64,000 nucleotides of DNA from Mycolicibacterium pulveris (GTDB taxonomy: Bacteria; Actinomycetota; Actinomycetes; Mycobacteriales; Mycobacteriaceae), in contig NZ_AP022599.1 of the NCBI RefSeq assembly GCF_010725725.1, positions 3,286,001 through 3,350,000 on the forward strand, in the 5' to 3' direction. This document shows, piece after piece, positions 9,357 to 18,394 of this stretch. Position 1 is the stretch's first letter, and each line of letters opens with the position of its first letter. The position numbers and the translations under genes were made by a program. Under the pieces are notes generated by a model. The model saw nothing but the letters and a program-made list of their open reading frames with translations. It was not told the origin of the DNA and did no database searches.

Positions 9357-11325
9357 ACGGACGTCGCGGTATTCGCGGTACACCGGCGGGCCCGACCCGC
9401 TGGCGCCGCCGATCGACCTGCGCGAGGCGCTCGAACAGATCGGTCAGGACGTCATGGAGGGCAGCTCGCCTCGGCGCGCGCTGTCCGAGATGTTGCGACG
9501 CGGCACCAAGAACATGCGCGGCGCCGACAAGCTGGCGGCCGAGGCCAACCGTCGGCGTCGAGAGCTGTTGCAGCGCAACAATTTGGACGGCACCCTGCAG
9601 CAGATCAAGAAACTGCTCGACGACGCGGTGCTGGCCGAACGCAAGGAACTGGCCCGTGCGCTCGACGACGACGCGCGGTTCCAGGAGATGCGCATCGAGA
9701 ACCTGCCGTCGTCGCCGGCCAAGGCCGTCCAGGAACTCGCCGATTACCAGTGGCGCAGCCCGGAGGCACGCGAATCCTATGAGCAGATAAAGGATCTGCT
9801 GGGCCGCGAGATGCTCGACCAGCGGTTCGCCGGGATGAAGCAGGCGTTGGAGAACGCCACCGACGAGGACCGGCAGCGGGTCAACGACATGCTCGACGAC
9901 CTCAACGACCTGCTCGACAAGCACGCCAGGGGGGAGGACACGCCGCAGGATTTTCAAGACTTCATGGCCAAGCACGGCGAGTTCTTCCCGGAGAACCCGC
10001 AGAACGTCGAGGAGCTGCTGGACTCGTTGGCCAAGCGGGCCGCCGCCGCGCAGCGGTTCCGCAACAGCCTGTCCGCCGAGCAGCGCGCCGAGCTGGATGC
10101 GTTGGCGCAGCAGGCGTTCGGCTCGCCATCGCTGATGAACGCGTTGAACCGGCTGGACGCGCACCTGCAGGCCGCCCGGCCGGGGGAGGACTGGACCGGT
10201 TCGGAACGGTTCTCCGGCGAGAACCCGCTAGGGATGGGTGAAGGCGCCCAAGCGCTCGAGGACATCGCCGAGCTCGAACAGCTCGCCGAGGCGCTGTCCC
10301 AGAGCTACGCCGGCGCGACGATGGAAGACGTCGACCTGGACATGCTCGCCCGCCAACTCGGCGAGGAGGCCGCCGTCGACGCCCGCACCCTCGCCGAACT
10401 CGAGCGGGCGTTGATGGACCAGGGCTTTCTGGACCGCGGCTCCGACGGGCAGTGGCGGCTGTCGCCCAAGGCCATGCGTCAGCTCGGCCAGACCGCGTTA
10501 CGGGATGTGGCGCAACAGCTTTCGGGTCGGCACGGCGAGCGGGAGACTCGGCGTGCCGGCGCGGCCGGTGAGCTCACCGGGGCGACGCGGCCGTGGCAGT
10601 TCGGCGACACCGAGCCGTGGAACGTCACCCGCACGCTGACCAACGCGGTGCTGCGCCGCGCCGGCTCGGGCGCCGCGACGCTGCCGATGGACATCACCGT
10701 CGAGGACGTCGAGATCTCCGAGACCGAGACCCGCACGCAGGCCGCCGTCGCGCTGCTGGTGGACACCTCGTTCTCGATGGTGATGGAGAACCGGTGGCTG
10801 CCGATGAAACGCACGGCGCTCGCGCTCAACCATCTGGTCAGCACACGGTTCCGCTCAGATGCGTTGTCGATCATCGCATTCGGCCGCTACGCGCGCACCG
10901 TGACCGCCGCCGAGCTCACCGGCTTGGAGGGTGTCTACGAGCAGGGCACCAATTTGCATCACGCGCTGGCCCTCGCTCTGCGGCATCTGCGTCGACACCC
11001 CAACGCCCAGCCGGTGGTGCTGGTGGTCACCGACGGTGAGCCGACCGCGCACCTCGAGCACTATCCCAGCGAGGAGGGCGGACCCGCGGTGTTCTTTGAT
11101 TACCCGCCCCATCCGCGCACCATCGCCCACACGGTCAAAGGCTTCGACGACGTGGCCGGCATCGGCGCGCAGGTGACGATCTTCCGGCTGGGCAGTGATC
11201 CCGGTCTGGCGCGGTTCATCGATCAGGTGGCACGGCGGGTGGAGGGACGCGTGGTGGTGCCGGACCTCGACGGGTTGGGCGCCGCGGTCGTCGGCGACTA
11301 CCTGCGTTCTCGGCGGCGCCGCTAA
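9349..11325 (+). CDS. VWA-domain partner of the AAA+ ATPase (Rv0959-like)
   Basis: 658 aa from ATG 9349, inside the end of the ATPase gene (8-nt overlap, translational coupling). The N-terminal ~430 residues are charged and helical with many Asp/Glu/Gln stretches. The C-terminal third is a von Willebrand A domain with MIDAS motif LVDTSFSM (DxSxS) and a later VTDGEPTAH loop. By analogy with MoxR-VWA and BchI-BchD pairs, the VWA protein couples ATPase remodelling to a client protein; the client is unknown. The frame is open upstream to 8872 only because of GC bias. Confidence 0.88.
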   Translation: MAKRTSRYSRYTGGPDPLAPPIDLREALEQIGQDVMEGSSPRRALSEMLRRGTKNMRGADKLAAEANRRRRELLQRNNLDGTLQQIKKLLDDAVLAERKELARALDDDARFQEMRIENLPSSPAKAVQELADYQWRSPEARESYEQIKDLLGREMLDQRFAGMKQALENATDEDRQRVNDMLDDLNDLLDKHARGEDTPQDFQDFMAKHGEFFPENPQNVEELLDSLAKRAAAAQRFRNSLSAEQRAELDALAQQAFGSPSLMNALNRLDAHLQAARPGEDWTGSERFSGENPLGMGEGAQALEDIAELEQLAEALSQSYAGATMEDVDLDMLARQLGEEAAVDARTLAELERALMDQGFLDRGSDGQWRLSPKAMRQLGQTALRDVAQQLSGRHGERETRRAGAAGELTGATRPWQFGDTEPWNVTRTLTNAVLRRAGSGAATLPMDITVEDVEISETETRTQAAVALLVDTSFSMVMENRWLPMKRTALALNHLVSTRFRSDALSIIAFGRYARTVTAAELTGLEGVYEQGTNLHHALALALRHLRRHPNAQPVVLVVTDGEPTAHLEHYPSEEGGPAVFFDYPPHPRTIAHTVKGFDDVAGIGAQVTIFRLGSDPGLARFIDQVARRVEGRVVVPDLDGLGAAVVGDYLRSRRRR

Positions 11326-11405
11326 GTTCTTGCGCCGAGACCGACGCCAAGGCTGGTTTTCCGGCGCCCCGACGACCATTGCGTCGGTTTCGCGAAGAGT
11401 AGGCG

Positions 11406-11993
11406 TCAGGCGGCGGCAGACTTGCGCTTCTTGCGCTTGACGCCGACGCTGCCCCACAGCGAGAAGCCGCGGATGCGCACACACGGCGCGCCGGGGGAGC
11501 CGTCGCCGCTGACGCTGTGGTCGAAGCTGCCCATCACCCCGACACCGCGCAGGTCGACATTGACCTCCGGCGGTACCAGGATCGTCTGCCCGCCGAAGAT
11601 CGAATACGAGTTGATCTCCACCTCCGGCGAGGTGAAGTCGGCGTACCGCAAATCCACGACGCCGCCGCCGAAGATGGCAACGGTCGTCATCCGCTTGGGC
11701 ACGTTCCACCGGCCGCGGCGCTCGAAGCCGCTCAGGATCGCCAGCAGCAGCGTCGAAGGGGCGGGCCGGCAGGGGCCGCCGGTGCGGCCGCGGCTGAAGG
11801 CGCCGGGTAGGTCGGCGGACAGCCGGTCGAGTTCCTCGTACGTCTGGGCGGCGTATGCCCTGGTCAGCCGGTCTTCGTATTCGCTCAGCTGCAGCCGGCC
11901 CTGCGCGGCGGCGTCCGTCAGTAGCTGTGCTACCTGAATCCGATCGGTGTCAGCAGCACGCATCGAACCGTTCCGCGACGCTGGGGTACTCAT
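11406..11993 (-). CDS. DUF1707 protein with LiaF-like C-terminal domain (Rv0966c-like)
   Basis: 195 aa from ATG 11993. The N-terminal ~60 residues are the DUF1707 SHOCT-like domain (RAADTDRIQVAQLLTDAAAQ, GRLQLSEYEDRL, DRLSADLP). The C-terminal part has beta-helical repeats typical of the cell-wall-active antibiotic response domain (AIFGGGVVDLRYADF, SYSIFGGQTILVPPEVNVD). The family is probably an envelope-stress membrane-associated regulator; the function is unproven. The frame extends to 12158 upstream but without family sequence. The 94 bp up to the SDR gene hold nothing I can support. Confidence 0.85.
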   Translation of the reverse strand: MSTPASRNGSMRAADTDRIQVAQLLTDAAAQGRLQLSEYEDRLTRAYAAQTYEELDRLSADLPGAFSRGRTGGPCRPAPSTLLLAILSGFERRGRWNVPKRMTTVAIFGGGVVDLRYADFTSPEVEINSYSIFGGQTILVPPEVNVDLRGVGVMGSFDHSVSGDGSPGAPCVRIRGFSLWGSVGVKRKKRKSAAA

Positions 11994-12087
11994 CGGATAC
12001 GAGCCTACGACGAACGCTGGCACATGCAAGGCCGTTGTCCAAACTGTGCCCTCAGCGTTCTTGGCGAAGCCTGTAGATGTGCGAAGT

Positions 12088-12849
12088 TTATGACTTCTGC
12101 GCCAGGTAATCGGCGAAGCTGACGGAGCCGACCGCGTTGTCGGGCACCAGGTTGGCACCCGAGCGGTACCCGCCGACGATGCGGCCCGGCACCGGTAACG
12201 CCACCGCTTTGCGACGGCTGCCGCGCGCCGCGAGATACATCCGAGCCAGCTCCAGATGGGTGTGCACGGCGGGACCGCCGATGTCCGGCGCGTGCCCGAG
12301 CGGCTCGGCGTCGGCCAACTCGACGAGCCGGGCCGCGACGTCGTGGGTATCGATCGGCTGGAACCGCACCCCGCGCAGGGCGCACAGCACGGGCGAGAAC
12401 CGCTGGGCCGCGAAGATGGCGTGGATCAGGTCGTGAAACTGCGTGGCCCGCAGCACCGTGTGGCCGATATCCGACGTCTCCAGCAACTGCTCGACCCGCA
12501 GCTTCGTGCGGTAGTACGGCAACGGGATGCGGTCGATGCCGACGATCGACACGTGCACGATGTGGCCGACACCGGCCCGGCGCGCCGCCTCGATGAGGTT
12601 GGCCATCGAGGTGACGTCCTTGTCGCCGGCGAACTGCGTCGCGCAGTTCACCACCACGTCGACCCCGTCCAGCGCCGCGGCCAGGCCAGTGCCGGCGAGC
12701 AGGTCACCGCGCGCCCAGTGCACACCGGTGTAGCCCATCCGGTTCTTTCGGCTCAGCGCCCGGACCCGGTGACCGGCGTCGACGGCTTCCGGGACCACAC
12801 AGTGCCCCAGCGTGCCGGTGGCGCCGGTGACGAGGACGCTGCGGCCCAT
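12088..12849 (-). CDS. Atypical SDR, NmrA/NAD(P)-binding family
   Basis: 253 aa. The Rossmann motif is VTGATGTLG (residues 7-15), followed by HVSIVGIDRIPLPYYRTKLRVE (family YxxxK region) and RATQFHDLI. Proteins of this type bind NAD(P)H as enzymes or redox sensors. The ATG overlaps the stop of the enoyl-CoA hydratase gene by one base (TGATG), so it is the distal gene of the acyl-CoA operon. In the Atu comparison it would take the place of the SDR genes atuB/atuG, but this is inference from context. Confidence 0.82.
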   Translation of the reverse strand: MGRSVLVTGATGTLGHCVVPEAVDAGHRVRALSRKNRMGYTGVHWARGDLLAGTGLAAALDGVDVVVNCATQFAGDKDVTSMANLIEAARRAGVGHIVHVSIVGIDRIPLPYYRTKLRVEQLLETSDIGHTVLRATQFHDLIHAIFAAQRFSPVLCALRGVRFQPIDTHDVAARLVELADAEPLGHAPDIGGPAVHTHLELARMYLAARGSRRKAVALPVPGRIVGGYRSGANLVPDNAVGSVSFADYLAQKS

Positions 12850-13616
12850 CAGTCCGCCCAGCGCGGTGGCCGTTTCTGCAGAAACGCCGTCATGCCTTCG
12901 CGGGCCTCCTCGGAGACGAACAGCTCGGCGGATTGCTTGGTCAGTTCTTCGGCGTGGCGGTCGAAGGTCTCCAGTATGCGCGCCGTGGTCAAGGCCTTGG
13001 AAGCCGCGAGCCCCTGCGGCGAACCCTTGCCGATCGCCGTGGCCAGCTCGGCCACGCTGGCCTCGACGTCGTCGGCGGCGACGGTGACCAGCCCGATCTC
13101 GGCGGCCAGTCGGGCACCGAACTTCTCGCCCGTCAAGAAGTAGCGGCCGGCCGACCTCGGGGTCATCTTCGGCAGCAGCGTCAGCGAGATGATCGACGGC
13201 GCGACACCGATGCGCGCCTCGGTCAGCGCGAACGTGCTCGCCGGCCCGGCTACCGCGATGTCACAGGCGCCGACCAGGCCCAGCCCGCCCGCGCGCACGT
13301 GCCCGTCGACCGCCGCGATGACCGGCATCGGCAACTCGAGGATGCGGCGCAGCAGCCGGGTCATCTCGCGAGCGCGGTCGACGGCGACATCGCTGGGATC
13401 CCGGCCCGCTGCCTCGCCGAGATCAGCTCCCGCGCAGAAGGTTCCGCCGGTATGGTCGAGGACGACGACGCGCGCTGACGGTTCGGCTTCCGCGTCGGTG
13501 AAGCCCTGGTGCAGCTGGTCGACCAGCTCGGTGGACAGCGCGTTGCGGTTTGCCGGCGAGTCCAGCGTGAGCCGGGCGACCCGGCCGTCGACGCGGTAGC
13601 GAACGAGGGTGCCCAT
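12849..13616 (-). CDS. echA7: Enoyl-CoA hydratase/isomerase (EchA7-like)
   Basis: 255 aa from ATG 13616, whose TG is shared with the TGA stop of the upstream dehydrogenase gene. It is a crotonase fold: oxyanion-hole strand GGTFCAGADLGEA, then AAVDGHVRAGGLGLVGACDIAVA and a C-terminal helix bundle. Catalytic Glu candidates are in ALTEARIG. Family role: hydration of an enoyl-CoA, here probably the product of the carboxylase or dehydrogenase encoded in the same operon. In biotin-dependent branched-chain pathways this would be the methylglutaconyl- or isohexenylglutaconyl-CoA-like step. Confidence 0.88.
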   Translation of the reverse strand: MGTLVRYRVDGRVARLTLDSPANRNALSTELVDQLHQGFTDAEAEPSARVVVLDHTGGTFCAGADLGEAAGRDPSDVAVDRAREMTRLLRRILELPMPVIAAVDGHVRAGGLGLVGACDIAVAGPASTFALTEARIGVAPSIISLTLLPKMTPRSAGRYFLTGEKFGARLAAEIGLVTVAADDVEASVAELATAIGKGSPQGLAASKALTTARILETFDRHAEELTKQSAELFVSEEAREGMTAFLQKRPPRWAD

Positions 13617-14776
13617 CAATACGACCTCGGCAGGCCCAGCGAGGTCTGCGCCACGAAGTTCAGCACCATCTCCCGGCTGACCGGGGCGATACGCGCCAGC
13701 TTTGACGACGTCACCGCCGCGGCGATCCCGTACTCCTTGGTCAGCCCGTTGCCGCCCAGCGATTGCACGGCCTGATCGACCGCACGCACCGACGCCTCGC
13801 CGGCGGCGTACTTGGCCATGTTGGCGGCTTCGGCGGCCCCGGCGTCGTCGCCGATGTCGTACAGTGCGGCGGCCTTCTGCATCATCAGTTTCGCCAACTC
13901 GATCTCGATATGGTTCTGCGCCAACGGATGTGACAACCCCTGGTGCGCGCCGATCGGCGTGTTCCACACCTTGCGGGTCTTGACGTAGTCGACGGCCTTA
14001 CCGATCGCGAAGCGGCCCATGCCGACCGCGCTGGCCGCGCCCATGATCCGCTCGGGGTTCAGCCCCGCGAACAGCTGCGCGATCGCCGCGTCCTCGGAGC
14101 CGACCAGCGCATCGGCGGGCAGCCGCACCTCGTCGAGGAACACCTGGAACTGACTCTCGGGGCTGACCAGCTCCATCTCGATCTTGGTCCAGCTCAACCC
14201 CTTTGCATCGGTCGGCACGATGAACAACGCGGGCTTGAGGTTGCCGGTCTTGTGATCCTCGGTGCGGCCCACGATCAGCACCGCCTGGGACTGGTCGATG
14301 CCCGAGATGAACACCTTCTGGCCCGACAAAATCCAGTCCGAGCCGTCCCGACGGGCCGTGGTGGTGATGCGGTGGCTGTTCGATCCGGCATCGGGTTCGG
14401 TGATCGCGAAGGCCATCGTGATCGAGCCGTCGGCGATGCCGGGCAGCCATCGCTTCTTCTGGTCCTCGGTGCCGAACTTGGAGATGATCGTGCCGTTGAT
14501 CGCGGGGGACACCACCATCATCAGCAGCGCCGAACCGGCGGCGGCCATCTCCTCCATCACCAGCGACAATTCGTACATGCCTGCGCCGCCGCCACCGTAC
14601 TCGGCGGGCAGGTTGACGCCGATGAAGCCGAGTTTGCCTGCCTCCTGCCACAATTCGGTGGTGTGCTGACCGGTGCGGGCCTTCTCCAGGTAGTAGTCCT
14701 GGCCGTAGTTGGCGGCCATCGCGGCGACGGCCTTGCGTAGCTCCTGTTGTTCTTCGGTCTCGATGAAGCTGCTCAT
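13616..14776 (-). CDS. fadE12: Acyl-CoA dehydrogenase (FadE12-like)
   Basis: 386 aa from ATG 14776 with AAGGAGAG upstream; the frame is open to 14929 but without homology. FAD-dependent acyl-CoA dehydrogenase signatures are AFAITEPDAGSNSHRITTTA (flavin-contact motif) and the C-terminal QSLGGNGLTKEYGIAAAVTS. It introduces an alpha-beta double bond in acyl-CoA. The first four bases overlap the accA2 stop (ATGA 14773-14776), and its own stop overlaps echA7, so the three proteins are made from one message. Confidence 0.9.
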   Translation of the reverse strand: MSSFIETEEQQELRKAVAAMAANYGQDYYLEKARTGQHTTELWQEAGKLGFIGVNLPAEYGGGGAGMYELSLVMEEMAAAGSALLMMVVSPAINGTIISKFGTEDQKKRWLPGIADGSITMAFAITEPDAGSNSHRITTTARRDGSDWILSGQKVFISGIDQSQAVLIVGRTEDHKTGNLKPALFIVPTDAKGLSWTKIEMELVSPESQFQVFLDEVRLPADALVGSEDAAIAQLFAGLNPERIMGAASAVGMGRFAIGKAVDYVKTRKVWNTPIGAHQGLSHPLAQNHIEIELAKLMMQKAAALYDIGDDAGAAEAANMAKYAAGEASVRAVDQAVQSLGGNGLTKEYGIAAAVTSSKLARIAPVSREMVLNFVAQTSLGLPRSY

Positions 14777-16722
14777 CGGGGCTCTCCTTCTTCGGAATCG
14801 ACGGGGGCGAGGACCCGAGCCATCACCAAGCCGACGTCGACCTGCTGACCGGGTTCGACGTTGAGTTCGGCGAGGATGCCATCGGTCGGGGCGGCAACGG
14901 TGTGCTCCATTTTCATCGCTTCCAGCCACACCAGCGGCTGTCCGGCGCTCACCCGGTCGCCGACCGCGGCGCCTACGCGCAGCACCGAACCCGGCATGGG
15001 GGCCAGCAGCGAGCCGTGGGCGACGGCGGCGTCCGAGTCCGGAAAGCGCGACAGCGCACCGAGTTGCACCGGTCCCAGTGGCGAGTCGACGAACACGTCG
15101 TCGCGGTAGCGGGCGACGTCGAACGGGCGGTCCACGCCGTCCACGCGCAGCACCACACGCTCCGGCGCGTGCGACACCAGTCCCACCCCGGCCACGTCGG
15201 GCAGTTCCACCCCGGCGCGGGTGAACCGGTAACGCACCTCGTGCTCACCGCCTGAGGCGTCGGCGTAGCGTTTGGTCTGGAAACCGGATGGCAGGTTGCG
15301 CCAGCCGCTGGGTGCGGCGGCGAACACCGTTGCGCTCGCGCGGTTTTGGGCAGCCTCGGCGAACGCGGCGGCGACGGCGCTCAACGTGACGGCACGTTCG
15401 TCGCTCAACGGCGCCGACAATGCAGCCAGGTCGTGGGTGTCGAAGAACGCCGTGTCGGTGTTGCCGTCGAGGAACGCCGGATGTCGCAGCACGTTGACCA
15501 GCAGGTCGCGGTTGGTGCGCACGCCGTGGATGCGGGCGCGGGTCAACGCGTCGGCGAGCACCCCCGCGGCCTGGCGGCGGGTCGGCGCGTGCGAGGCAAC
15601 CTTGGCCAGCATCGGGTCGTAGTAGATGGAAACCGTTGAGTCATCGATGATCCCGGAGTCCACGCGCACGTTCCCGGGCACCTCGAACCGGTGCACCGTG
15701 CCGGCCTGGGGCTGCCAGTCTTTGGCCGGGTCCTCGGCATAGACGCGGGCCTCGATGGAGTACCCGTGGCAGGACGGCGGGTCGGCATCCAGGCGGCCCC
15801 CGTCGGCGACGCGCAGTTGCAACTCGACGAGGTCGAGGCCCGTGGTGAGCTCGGTGACCGGGTGCTCGACCTGCAGCCGGGTGTTCATCTCGAGGAAGAA
15901 GAACTCGCCCGACCCGTCGGCCATGAATTCGACGGTGCCCGCCCCGGCGTAGTCGATCGCCTGTGCGGCCAGCCGTGCGGCCTCGAACAGTTTGGCGCGC
16001 ATCCCGGGTGTGCGCTCGACGAGCGGCGACGGTGCCTCTTCGATGATCTTCTGGTGGCGGCGCTGAATCGAGCACTCGCGTTCCCCGACCGCCCACATCG
16101 TGCCGTGGAGGTCGGCGAGCACCTGGACTTCGACGTGGTGGCCGGTGGTCAGGTACCGCTCGCAGAACACCGTCGGATCGCCGAAGGCGGACTGCGCTTC
16201 CCGCCGGGCCGCCTCGACCTGGCCGGGCAGCTCGGCCAGCTCACGCACCACCCGCATGCCCCGGCCACCGCCGCCCGCCGACGCCTTGATCAGCACCGGC
16301 AGGTCTTCGGCTGTCACGGCGTCGGGATCCAACTCCTCGAGCACAGGCACGCCCGCGGCCGCCATCAGCTTCTTCGCCTCGATCTTGGAGCCCATGGCGG
16401 CCACCGCGGTGGCAGGCGGTCCGATCCAAGTCAGGCCCGCATCCTGGACTGTAATCGCGAAATCGGCGTTCTCCGAGAGGAATCCGTAGCCCGGGTGGAT
16501 CGCGTCAGCACCCGCGGCCCGCGCGGCGGCGATCAGTTGGGCGGCATCGAGGTATCCGCGGGTGCCCTCCAGCCGAACCCGGGCGTCGGCCTCGGCCACA
16601 TGCGCGGACCCGGCGTCGGGGTCGGTGTACACGGCGACGGTGCCGATGCCCAGACGGCGGCACGTGGCGAACACCCGCCGCGCGATCTCCCCGCGGTTGG
16701 CGACCAGCACCCGGTTGATCAT
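14773..16722 (-). CDS. accA2: Acyl-CoA carboxylase alpha subunit (biotin carboxylase + BCCP)
   Basis: 649 aa from ATG 16722. The N-terminal biotin carboxylase domain (~1-450) shows VLVANRGEIARRVF, the glycine-rich ATP loop KASAGGGGRGMRVV and EMNTRLQVEHPVTE. The C-terminal carrier domain has EAMKMEHTV, the Lys being biotinylated. It carboxylates biotin with ATP and bicarbonate for the adjacent beta subunit. The organisation matches MCC, GCC and ACC alpha chains; substrate identity comes from the beta subunit. A 76-bp gap from accD2 is the only notable break in this operon and could hold an internal promoter. Confidence 0.93.
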   Translation of the reverse strand: MINRVLVANRGEIARRVFATCRRLGIGTVAVYTDPDAGSAHVAEADARVRLEGTRGYLDAAQLIAAARAAGADAIHPGYGFLSENADFAITVQDAGLTWIGPPATAVAAMGSKIEAKKLMAAAGVPVLEELDPDAVTAEDLPVLIKASAGGGGRGMRVVRELAELPGQVEAARREAQSAFGDPTVFCERYLTTGHHVEVQVLADLHGTMWAVGERECSIQRRHQKIIEEAPSPLVERTPGMRAKLFEAARLAAQAIDYAGAGTVEFMADGSGEFFFLEMNTRLQVEHPVTELTTGLDLVELQLRVADGGRLDADPPSCHGYSIEARVYAEDPAKDWQPQAGTVHRFEVPGNVRVDSGIIDDSTVSIYYDPMLAKVASHAPTRRQAAGVLADALTRARIHGVRTNRDLLVNVLRHPAFLDGNTDTAFFDTHDLAALSAPLSDERAVTLSAVAAAFAEAAQNRASATVFAAAPSGWRNLPSGFQTKRYADASGGEHEVRYRFTRAGVELPDVAGVGLVSHAPERVVLRVDGVDRPFDVARYRDDVFVDSPLGPVQLGALSRFPDSDAAVAHGSLLAPMPGSVLRVGAAVGDRVSAGQPLVWLEAMKMEHTVAAPTDGILAELNVEPGQQVDVGLVMARVLAPVDSEEGEPR

Positions 16723-16798
16723 TCCCGGCCTCCCTCGGTGATTTCGGTGCACTTTGTCACGCTCACCGTGACCAAATACGCCGAAATCGCAGTCATCT

Positions 16799-18394
16799 TC
16801 ACATCCGGAAGACGCCGAAGTTCGACGTCCCCTTGATCGGGCCATTGGCGATGGCGGACAGACACATTCCCAGCACGGTGCGGGTGTCGCGTGGATCGAT
16901 CACCCCGTCGTCATAGAGGCGGCCGCTCAGGAACATCGGCAGCGACTCGGCCTCGATCTGAGCCTCCACGGCCGCGCGCAGGGCGGCGTCGGCGTCCTCG
17001 TCGAATTCCTGGCCGCGGGCTTCGGCGGCGGCGCGGCTGACGATGGAAAGCACCCCGGCCAACTGCGTTCCGCCCATCACCGCGGACTTCGCGCTGGGCC
17101 ATGCGAACAGGAACCGCGGATCGTAGGCGCGCCCGCACATGCCGTAGTGACCCGCGCCGTAGGAGGCGCCGATCAGCAGGGAGATGTGCGGGACGGTGGA
17201 GTTGGAGACGGCGTTGATCATCATCGACCCGTGCTTGATCATCCCGCCTTCCTCGTACGCCTTGCCGACCATGTATCCGGTAGTGTTGTGCAGGAACAAC
17301 AATGGCGTGTCGGCGCGGTTGGCCAGCTGGATGAACTGGGTGGCCTTCTGGGACTCCTCGGAGAACAGCACGCCGCGATGGTTGGCCAGGATGCCGATCG
17401 GATAGCCGTGCAACGTCGCCCATCCGGTCACCAGCGAGGAGCCGTAGAGCCCCTTGAACTCGTCGAACTCGGAACCGTCGACGATGCGGGCGATCACCTC
17501 GCGCGGGTCGAACGGCACCCGCAGGTCAGAGGGCACGATGCCGAGGAGTTCCTCGGCGTCGTACAGCGGCTCGGCGACCGGCCGCGGGGTGGGGCCGTGC
17601 TTGCGCCAGTTCAGCCGCGCCACGATGCGGCGCCCGATCCGGATCGCGTCGGGCTCGTCGACGGCGAAGTAGTCGGCCAGACCCGATGTGCGGGCGTGCA
17701 TTTCAGCGCCACCCAGTGATTCGTCGTCGGACTCCTCACCGGTGGCCATCTTGACAAGGGGCGGCCCGGCCAGAAATACCTTGGAGCGTTCCTTGATCAT
17801 CACCACGTGGTCGGACATCCCGGGAATGTAGGCGCCCCCCGCGGTGGAGTTGCCGAAGACCAGCGCGATCGTCGGGACGCCGGCCGCCGAGAGCCGGGTG
17901 AGGTCGCGGAACATCTGCCCGCCGGGAATGAAGATCTCCTTCTGCGTGGGCAGATCGGCACCGCCGGACTCCACCAGCGAGATCAGGGGCAGCCGGTTCT
18001 CCAGGGCAATCTGATTGGCCCGCAACACCTTCTTCAACGTCCACGGGTTGCTCGTGCCACCCTTGACGGTCGGGTCGTTGGCCACCAGCATGCACTCGAC
18101 GCCCTCGACCGCGCCGATCCCGGTCACCACGCTGGCGCCGACCGTGAAGTCGCTGCCGTAGGCGGCCAGCGGGCTCAGCTCCAGAAACGGGGAGTCCGGG
18201 TCGACGAGCAGTTCGATGCGCTCGCGGGCGGTCAGCTTGCCGCGGTCGTGGTGGCGCGCGACGTACTTCTCGCCGCCGCCGGCCAGCGCCTTGGCGTGCT
18301 CGGTGTCCAGCTCGGCCAGTTTGGCGGTCATCACCGCGGCCGCCTCATTGTATGCGGGGGAGCTCGGGTCCAGGGTGGAGCGCAGCGCGGTCAC
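16799..18394 (-). CDS. accD2: Acyl-CoA carboxylase beta (carboxyltransferase) subunit
   Basis: 531 aa from GTG 18394, which overlaps the fadE13 stop (GTGA). Upstream ATGs in the longer frame lack homology. Carboxyltransferase motifs are VEGVECMLVANDPTVKGGT (acyl-CoA oxyanion hole), FGNSTAGGAYIPGMSD and the biotin-site YGAGHYGMCGRAYDPRFLF. The AGAGHYGMCG-type motif is typical of methylcrotonyl/geranyl-CoA carboxylases rather than acetyl/propionyl carboxylases. This supports a role in branched-chain or isoprenoid acyl-CoA degradation, though the true substrate is unknown. Confidence 0.92.
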   Translation of the reverse strand: MTALRSTLDPSSPAYNEAAAVMTAKLAELDTEHAKALAGGGEKYVARHHDRGKLTARERIELLVDPDSPFLELSPLAAYGSDFTVGASVVTGIGAVEGVECMLVANDPTVKGGTSNPWTLKKVLRANQIALENRLPLISLVESGGADLPTQKEIFIPGGQMFRDLTRLSAAGVPTIALVFGNSTAGGAYIPGMSDHVVMIKERSKVFLAGPPLVKMATGEESDDESLGGAEMHARTSGLADYFAVDEPDAIRIGRRIVARLNWRKHGPTPRPVAEPLYDAEELLGIVPSDLRVPFDPREVIARIVDGSEFDEFKGLYGSSLVTGWATLHGYPIGILANHRGVLFSEESQKATQFIQLANRADTPLLFLHNTTGYMVGKAYEEGGMIKHGSMMINAVSNSTVPHISLLIGASYGAGHYGMCGRAYDPRFLFAWPSAKSAVMGGTQLAGVLSIVSRAAAEARGQEFDEDADAALRAAVEAQIEAESLPMFLSGRLYDDGVIDPRDTRTVLGMCLSAIANGPIKGTSNFGVFRM